From: Artemia franciscana
Taxonomy: Eukaryota > Arthropoda > Branchiopoda > Anostraca > Artemiidae
Assembly (NCBI RefSeq): GCF_032884065.1
Contig: NC_088873.1
Location: 22,743,558 to 22,807,557 of the forward strand
Direction of reading: 5' to 3'
DNA length: 64,000 nucleotides
In this document: positions 57,447 through 64,000 of the stretch, piece by piece
Layout of the letters: each line of letters opens with the position of its first letter
How positions within the stretch are numbered: position 1 is the first letter of the stretch
The notes under the pieces: model-generated
Databases searched by the model: none
Told to the model about the DNA's origin: nothing
Seen by the model: only the letters and a program-made list of their open reading frames with translations
Translations under genes and position numbers: made by a program

Positions 57447-57729
57447 AAAAACTAGTTTTCTAACTGAAAGTAAGGAGCGACATTAAAACTTAAAACGAAC
57501 AGAAATTACTCCGTATATGAAATGGGTTGTCCCCTCCGCAATCCTTCGCTCTTTACGCTGAAGTTTGACTCTTTACCACAATTATGCTTTTTAAAACAAT
57601 TAAAAGCTTTAGCATAAAGAGTCAGGGATTGCGGAGGGGACAACCCATTTCATATACGGAGTAATTTCTGTTCGTTTTAAGTTTTAATGTCGCTCCTTAC
57701 TTTCAGTTAGAAAAACTAGTTTTTTTATG
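57447..57729. mobile_element. Near-perfect foldback element, arms ~120 bp
   Basis: The left arm (57447-57565) and right arm (57610-57729), from aaaaaaactagtttt and taactgaaagtaaggagcga inwards to the cgcaatcc block, are inverted copies with very few differences over about 110 bp; the spacer is about 45 bp. The ends are shared with the inner repeats of copies A and C. The high arm identity implies recent origin or gene conversion between arms. Confidence 0.9.
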
Positions 57730-58240
57730 TAATTACTACTAGTAGTTACTGTTACTGCTACTACTTGTCACTACCGCTACTACCTCTATTGTCGGCTACT
57801 ACTACTACTTGAAACTACTACTATGTCACTTGAAGTTCACATTGATCGTCTAGTTTACCAGTAACTCCCTTTTTACTTTTCTTCCTACTACAAATATTTA
57901 AAGTCGTGGCTATGAGAGGATATGAAACTAAAGCTGAGATAGTTGAAAGATTAGAATATTTGGACAGAGAATACAAGGAGCTATTTGGTATCACGAAATG
58001 GTTGCTAAGCTGTTGAAGTCAGGGTTTCCTTTTGGGCTTAGGGAGCCGAACATTAAAGATAAAGATTGCAGCATTCACTCAGTGTTTCGGATCTTACCCA
58101 ATTTTATGCTAGCCTTATGAACTCTGCCTCTTGGTCCATGTCGCAAAGAACATAAATTTTCAGGTTTGGCTACATTTTACTAAATTCTGAAAATAAAAAA
58201 TAAATAATGATAACAAGTTATTATAAATATAATAAAACTG
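57730..58240. other. Triplet-rich tract and unassigned sequence
   Basis: 57725-57835 is rich in (tac)/(act) triplets. At 57905-58010 a plus frame gives RGYETKAEIVERLEYLDREY, protein-like but of unknown family, ended by a stop. Confidence 0.4.
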
Positions 58241-58539
58241 ATATAGTTGCAGCTTTAATCCTTTCACCTCTTGTTGGTAAGTTTAGAACGTGAACGAATT
58301 TGATACAGCTTGAGCCTGAATTCAAGAAAAAAACGCTTCTGCAATTGACTACAGGCTATATAAATATTAAGCTTATGGGTTTCAGCAATGTTTTTGTCCA
58401 CTTTTATGGCTGCAGCTAACAGCCTAAAACGGAACTCAACTTAGAAAACGTTTTATCAGAAATCAAGAAAAAGTTAATCGTCGAAAAAGTGAATCTCTTT
58501 GGACAAATGCAATATGGCCAACATGTTTAAAATACAGAA

Positions 58540-58641
58540 ATGTGTTCTGTCAACATTCACAATGTTTTAGTAGATTTCCCTTTTCCACCGTATCCAGTTC
58601 AGTTTGCGTACATGGAGAAAGTAATAGAATGTCTACAGAAG
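58540..58641 (+). CDS. RTEL1: Candidate first coding exon of an RTEL1-type helicase
   Basis: ATG at 58540 opens [20 protein letters not shown], then [14 protein letters not shown], and a gttaat donor-like sequence follows. This matches the N-terminus of RTEL1 (..GV.VDFPF.PY.cQ.dYM.kVieCLq), the Q-motif region just before the Walker A 'ESPTGTGKT' of this iron-sulphur XPD-family helicase, which dismantles T-loops and recombination intermediates. A stop lies in frame four codons upstream, supporting the ATG. Read-through gives VN, as in RTEL1 'KVNG', then diverges, so the boundary is uncertain. The Walker A exon was not found by 64000. It may be the 5' end of a gene running off the window or an isolated relic. 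Confidence 0.5.
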
Positions 58642-58649
58642 GTTAATTT

Positions 58650-59235
58650 TGAAATTTTTATGCAGCAGAATTGGCTCAGCGATTAATTTCCTTTTTATTT
58701 GATGCATAAGTTTAGCCTAGGCTGCAAATAGAAGAGAAATTCGATAAAAAAAAAGATGTACCACTGAGTAAAAAAATCCTTGATTAAAAATACTCGGTAA
58801 TAGCCTAGAAGTCCCAATCAGAAGGAAAAACCTTAATGAAATAAAAGTAGTATCAAGAGATTCTACAGGTCTATTTTATCCTAGCCTATTTCCAAATATT
58901 GTGGTCACTTTTCTGACAGTAGAGAGCCCCCTCCCCTTGATAATTTCCACATTTCTAACACATTATAAACTAAACTATTAAAACACCAAACAATGAGGAT
59001 ATTAATAATACACAGCATGTTTCTATTAATTAAATTACCATGTTTCAATCAGTTTTATCCATTTTTGAAATTCTTTTCAAATATTTTTTTTTTTTAATTT
59101 TGAAATCAATCATAGACAAAGAGAGAATTCCTACTGCAGAAGATCACATTTCTTTAAAGGACCTATGATGGTAAATTTTATGATTAACTCAGTAATGAGA
59201 TAGCTAAGAAATACCTTCACACCCCTCCCCCTTCA
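58650..59235. other. No gene seen
   Basis: AT-rich sequence following the RTEL1-like exon. No helicase motif I exon was recognised. Confidence 0.45.
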
Positions 59236-59244
59236 TTTACATTA

Positions 59245-59990
59245 GGCATGCCAGCCAGAGCTGAGCAAATGATTCTACAGGTTCAGCCATATGACCTAGA
59301 GTTTATCTACTAACCTGGTACAGCTATTGCCATTGCTGATGTCCCATCAGGGTTACACCTACCCAATGTTGACAAGAAGCTTCAAAGAGGTATTATGATA
59401 TACATCCATCAAATTACTCAAATCCTTCCTATTAGCTGTACAAGGCTTGAAGAAATACAACTATATACTGAAAAAGATAAACACCTTCAGCACATTATAA
59501 CAATCATTCAAAGCATATGGACCAGCTCTAGAAAGTAGTGCCTCACATATCTCATCATATATTAGAGTATCCAGCATAAGTTATCATTTGTGAATGGAAT
59601 CATATTCAAGGGTGAGAGAATTGTCATTCCCTTGTATATTTGGCCAAAAACCCTCAAGCTGCTTCATAAATCTCATCTTGGTATAAAGGAATCCAAACAA
59701 CATGCCATAATGCTTGTCTACTTGTCCAGGATGCATAACAACATATAAACCCTCATTGCCAACTGTCCAGTATGTCAAAAGCACAGCCAAAATAGGCAAA
59801 AAGAGTCTCTAATCAATTCAAGAATACCTGTTTCAGACATCTTTAACTAGAATGAAGATAAATACCTAATAACAGTCAACTAGCTGTCCAAACCTGCAAG
59901 AATATGCTCACAAGGGGACAGTCCCTTTTATTTACAAAAAAAGAAAAAGAGAACACATTGTTAAGATGAAGATCTATCAAGCAAGCTTAA
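59245..59990 (+). mobile_element. Ty3/gypsy RNase H-integrase fragment
   Basis: The plus strand reads PARAEQMILQVQPYDLEFIY and PGTAIAIADVPSG, the gypsy RNase H end '..mLq.ydf.i.Y.pG....iADalSR', then the linker to the integrase. At 59610-59800, ERIVIPLYIWPKTLKLLHKS, HLGIKESKQHAIM and CPVCQKHSQN match the integrase zinc finger HxxxH...CxxC with 'gnRiviP..lr...l..lH..H.Gi.ktk'. Several stops interrupt it. It belongs to a different copy from the pol at 8380-10400. Confidence 0.7.
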
Positions 59991-61060
59991 TTTTATGATT
60001 AATTTTTCCTGAAAACAAGGTTTATCTTGTAATTTTATGATGAAATGATTTGTAAACTGATTGTGCAAGCAGTTTCATGTCTAAATCTCTAACAGATCAA
60101 GAGCAAAATCTTGGGCATGGGGACCACTGGACCAAGGGCACCAATGTGACTTGAGGTGGGCACCAAATTGACAAGTTTATTTTAAATCAGATCCAGAAAA
60201 AAAAGAACAGAATAAGGGTGCCAGAAGTATCTTGGGGGGAGGGTTGCCCCCTTCAACCCTGTGGATCTGTTCCTGGCCTAGATTGCTTTTAACTCTTTCA
60301 TTTATCTAATTTCAAACTAAATTAGCTATATAATTAAAATAAATAGATAGACAGATTTATTCACAGGAAAGCCTTATTGGGCCATTTGGTTTTTAATTAG
60401 TCACAAAACTAAAATTAAGGTGTTTTTTAGTGGGGAGGGGGCAGGGGCAGTTTTAAAAATTCCTCTTAGTATAAGTTAATGTTGTAAGTTGCCTTATTGT
60501 ACCACCATCAATGATGCCCAGAAAATGTACCCTAAACTGACAGGCTCTTAAGAAAGAGAATAATAAATATGCCAAAAAATAAAACACAATCTCAAGATGA
60601 AGATCTACCCTCAGAATCAGCACTTCAACTAGCTAGCAAGTATAATTATATGATTAGTTTTTCCTGAAAACAAGGTTTGTCTTATAATTTCATGACAAAA
60701 TGATCTGTAAACTGATCTTGCAAGCAGTTTCATGTCTAAATCTCTTACAGACCAAGAGCAAAATATTTGGCACAGGGGCCACTAGACAAGGGCACCAATG
60801 TAACTTGAGGTAGGCACCAAATTGACAAGTTTATTTTAAATCAGATCAAAAAAGGAAAAAGAACAGAGTAAGGGTGCTGGAAGTATCTTGGGGGGAGGGT
60901 TGCCCCCTCCAACCCTGTGGATCTGTTCCTGGCCTAAATTGCTTTTAACTCTTTCATTCATCTAATTTCAACCAAATTAGCTACATAATTAAAATAAATA
61001 GATTGATAGATTTATTCACACAAAAGCCTTATTTTGCCATTTACTATTTAGTTAGTTATA
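59960..61060. repeat. Two ~460-bp direct repeats, 630 bp apart
   Basis: 59965-60350 and 60595-61010 share tttttcctgaaaacaaggttt, gcaagcagtttcatgtctaa, gcaccaaattgacaag and cttggggggagggttgcccc with ~90% identity by eye. A third partial, older copy is at 61557-61680 (caaattgacaagtctac, ggtgccagaaaaatcgtggg). They are probably copies of one element inserted or duplicated in tandem. Confidence 0.85.
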
Positions 61061-61099
61061 CAACTTAAATTAAAGATTTTTTAAGGGGAGGGGGTTTAT

Positions 61100-62420
61100 T
61101 ATTAGTCAAAACTTACCTTTCAATTTCTAGATATTTTACTTAAATATCTAGAAATATCCTTAGATCCCCTTCAAGTTTCAGCCATCAGTCTTTGTCTTTT
61201 ATCCATTTTATGCTCAGGTCCAGATTTTTTCTTTTTATCCATTTTGAACTTTTAGCTACAAAGCTACTTTTTAATCTACTGTCAGATTGTGAATTGAAAA
61301 ATAGCTAAACTTCTGGTATTACAGAACGTTTATATGGTAACACAAAGAAAAACTGATTCATCAAAACATGAGTTTTCATGTTTGTAAATTAAAGAGACAC
61401 TAGCAGCAATCAAAGATTTTTGTGCCAATTTCACAGATACATACTTAACTGGCTGAAGATAAATAATTTTATTTGTTTTAAGTTTCAACTTTGCTCTTTA
61501 CGTTCATAGGAAAGCTTTGTTTTTTATTGTTAAATGTGTAGATATGCTATGAATAATTGACCAAATTGACAAGTCTACTTAAAAAAAGCGCAAAAACAAA
61601 GAAAAAAGAATGGAATGGGAATGAGGGTGCCAGAAAAATCGTGGGGGAGGGTCCAGGGCCCTGGTTCTGCCCCTGTTCACAGACAAATTGTTGGTTTCCT
61701 TGTTTATTGCTAATTAAATTTGTTTCTTCAAATAACATAGTATGATTCTGATTTTGTTTGTTTGTATTTTATATTTTCAATGAGAAATGTCTTTGTTTTA
61801 CTATCTTCATAGAAAAGGATTGAAAAAAGGGACAAAGTTGCTCCTATTCACCTCTGGGCTTTGAAAAAAATTTACCCCCCCTTCTAGTTTTTGTAAATTG
61901 ATACCGTTTCTTCTTTTGCAATAAGTTATTGAGGGACAACACAATTTATTTATTTGACTTAATTCTAGAATTTAATAGTTTTTGTTTATAGGATGAAACC
62001 AGTGCCAAATGTTGTCTGTTATTAAAAAAAGGACCACCAAAATACAAGTTTTAGAAGAGCAGATTTCTTGTACAATGGTAATATCCACTCTGGGACAATT
62101 ATAAATGACATGATTGCATTGTAAATAAGGATGTTATAAACGCTCAAATCATCAATGCTTGAGCTTTGAAATCATATACAATGTTTTAATTGTAGTAGCT
62201 TGCAAGTTAATCTGATTTTATTTAAAATCAAAGACATATTTTTTTACTTTCCTGTAACTCATTGATCACAGTATTTCTTTCTTCTCTTATTTGATCTTTT
62301 CCCTATAAGCAAAATTAACCAACCAAAGAGGAGGCCAATCAGCTTTCTATAAATACGTATGTCCTTTTTTATGCCATTTCTTTATATAGTGAAAATTGTG
62401 TAGTTAGCAGTAATAACACA
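61100..62420. other. No gene seen
   Basis: AT-rich sequence apart from the partial repeat copy at 61557-61680. Confidence 0.45.
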
Positions 62421-62425
62421 GAAAT

Positions 62426-62448
62426 TACACACACACACACACACACAC
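62426..62448. repeat. (AC)n microsatellite
   Basis: Eleven AC dinucleotides, followed by an ata-rich stretch and a short (ctgt)n. Confidence 0.95.
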
Positions 62449-62507
62449 ATAAGTATATATATGTAAATGTACTGTCCGTCTGTCTGTCTGTTATGTTATC
62501 TTCTTTA

Positions 62508-63172
62508 AAAAAAGGAAAAAACTGAACAATAAAGAAGAAAAAGAAAACTAAAAAAAGGAAAAAAACTAAAGAAAACTAAAAAAAGGTAAAAAACAAAAAA
62601 AAAAGAAAAAAAGAAAAAACTGAAAAGGCTAAAAACTAGAAAAAAGAAAAACCTAAAAAAGAAAAATAAAGAAAAAAAGAAAAAACTAAAAAAAGAAAAA
62701 AACTAAAAAACAAAAAAAAAACAAAAAAGGAAAAAAAACTAAAAAAAAAACTAAAAAATAGAAAACTAAAAAAAAAAAAAGAAAAAACAAAAGAAAAAAC
62801 TAAAAAAGAAAAAACAAAAAAAAGAAAAATTAAGAAAGGAGAAAAAAAACTAAAAAATAAAGAAGAAAAAGAAAACTAAAAAAGAAGAAAAAAATAAAAA
62901 AAAATAAAAAAGGTAAAAAGTAAAAAAAAACTAAAAAGAAAAAAAGGTTGAAAACTTAAAAAAACTAAAAAAATAAAAAACTAAAAAGAGTAGAAAAAAC
63001 TAAAAAAGAATAAAAATTAATAAAAGAAGAAACTAAAAAAAAGAAAAAGAAAAAACCAAAATAAAGGAAAAACTGAAAAACCTAAAAAAAACTAAAAAAG
63101 AAAAAAACTAAAAAAACTAAATAAGAAAAAAACTAAAAAAGAAAAATTATAAAGGAAAGAAGAAAAAGAAAA
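62508..63172. repeat. A/G-rich low-complexity tract, (GAAAAAACTAAAAAA)-like
   Basis: About 660 bp composed almost only of gaaaaa, aactaaaaa and aaaaaag words with no fixed period; T and C occur mainly in the act word. The same pattern resumes at 63973-64000, on the far side of the Helitron-like sequence. Confidence 0.9.
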
Positions 63173-63199
63173 CTTTCTTATTATTCTGACCAAGATTCG

Positions 63200-63720
63200 A
63201 GATTAGGCAGTGATTTACAAGTCAGTTGACACAGTTCTGGAATCAAATGAAGTGGTTAACTATCCATCAGAATTTTTAAATTCCCTGGATCTCCAGAGGA
63301 TCTCTAGGTGTACCAATAATACTGTTACAAAATATTAACCCACCAAAGCTTTGCAAAGGCACGCGACTTGCCGTAAAAAACAATGGAAAACGTAGTCGAG
63401 GCAACAATCTTGACAGAGCCTTCCGAGGGTGATGGTTTTTTTACTCCTCGCATTCCCATGCTTCCAACGGATCTGCCTTTTCAATGTAAAAGATTGCAAT
63501 TCCCAATTCGATTAGCATTTGCAATCACCATCAAAAAAGATAAAGGGCAATCATTAGAAAAATGTGGTATAAATCTTAATATGGATTGTTTTTTCCCATG
63601 AACAATTATATGTTGCATGTTTTTGAGTCGGTAAACCAGACGATATATTTATGTGCACAGACAATGGGACTGCAAAGAATATTGTATATCCACAAGTTTT
63701 ACGCATTTAAAAATTAGCAC
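63200..63720 (+). mobile_element. Helitron/Pif1-like helicase C-terminus
   Basis: The plus strand reads NYPSEFLNSLDL, then, after frame changes, INPPKLCKGTRLAV (family 'nl..glCNGTRL.v'). The open frame 63383-63601 contains FTPRIPMLPTD, FQCKRLQFPIRLAFAITI and KDKGQSLEKCGINL, matching 'iPRi.l.p....pf..kR.QFPv.laFAmTinKsQGQTl..vGi.L' of Helitron-encoded SF1 helicases, here with GQT as GQS. A frame change after 63600 leads to EQLYVACF (family 'hGqLYVA.SR') and a VYPQVLR end. Helitron helicases unwind DNA for rolling-circle transposition; this copy is 5'-truncated and frameshifted. Confidence 0.75.
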
Positions 63721-63972
63721 CTTGCATACGTGTTGCTTTAGGGGGGGGGGGGTTAGGCTTTTGGCTCAGAGAGAAATTACCAAAGAAAGCGTGTCAATGT
63801 ATTGCAAGAGCAACGCGAAACCTGGCTTGCGGCTGAAAGAGAAAGTAAAAAAAGAATGCGTGTCAAGGAATTACCAGAGTATATCAGAGGAATTACCAGT
63901 TGTATATCCGCAAGTTCTACGCAGTTAAGAATCAGCACCTTGCACACGTGTTGCTGGGGCTTCGTTCCGGAA
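63680..63972 (+). repeat. Duplicated Helitron 3' segment with coiled-coil reading frame
   Basis: tatccacaagttttacgcatttaa...cagcaccttgca-type sequence at 63683-63735 recurs at 63904-63955. Between them, 63755-63890, one plus frame gives RKRVNVLQEQRETWLAAERE and SKKRMRVKELPEY, like the charged repeats near the N-terminus of some Helitron proteins. This suggests either rearrangement or a second partial copy joined in tandem. Confidence 0.45.
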
Positions 63973-64000
63973 AAAAACTAAAAAGTAAAGAAGAAAAACA

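Noticed and set aside
61547..61745. Overlapping 62-63-codon ORFs on both strands
   Set aside because: They lie in a partial copy of the repeat at 59965-61010 and share no motif with a known family.

Overview
The window is AT-rich nuclear DNA from an animal. Its few genes are split by long introns, and these are packed with retroelement fragments, DNA transposons, foldback elements, microsatellites and old tandem arrays. No bacterial or organellar gene order is present. The gene families and repeats suggest an arthropod, possibly a branchiopod crustacean such as a brine shrimp; this is inference and was not tested.

Main gene, minus strand, 43900 to 17036: a nitric-oxide-synthase (NOS) gene. 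Eight coding exons give about 350 residues of the oxygenase domain, from a candidate initiator ATG at 43863, through a CxxxxC zinc motif, the heme-cysteine loop, substrate-pocket segments and the start of the C-terminal part of the oxygenase. Nearly every junction has canonical splice sites in matching phase. Several normally invariant pocket residues differ: the substrate-binding Glu is Asp, the heme loop reads RCPGR, and the Tyr of the KWY motif is Cys. One junction (23062 to 21804) does not join in frame. The rest of the oxygenase domain and the whole reductase half were not found. It may be a divergent paralogue, a decaying copy, or a gene continuing beyond the left edge.

Left part (1-17000): a broken EF-hand (calmodulin-like) copy, degraded ORFs that may derive from a Polinton/Maverick-type element, a pyrimidine-rich minisatellite, a Jockey/CR1-type non-LTR 3' end, a Ty3/gypsy-like pol, a Penelope-like reverse transcriptase, two partial caspase copies in tandem, and a diverged array of roughly 135-bp units.

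Middle (17000-44000, NOS introns): foldback/TIR elements, a 2.3-kb non-LTR element, a plus-strand bZIP-like ORF with two frame changes, several tandem arrays, and a 702-bp hAT-type element with an 8-bp target duplication.

Right part (44000-64000): one copy of a ~1-kb duplication shared with 31-32 kb, a tandem-unit repeat, a perfect-looking palindrome carrying a hammerhead-like core, a 3.7-kb element with 13-bp terminal inverted repeats, a retroposed tRNA-Tyr 5' half with a 14-bp target duplication, a nearly perfect foldback, a candidate first coding exon of an RTEL1-type helicase, a gypsy integrase fragment, duplicated 0.5-kb repeats, a 660-bp A/G-rich low-complexity tract and a Helitron/Pif1 helicase C-terminus.

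All calls come from reading translations and motifs by eye. No database search was run.
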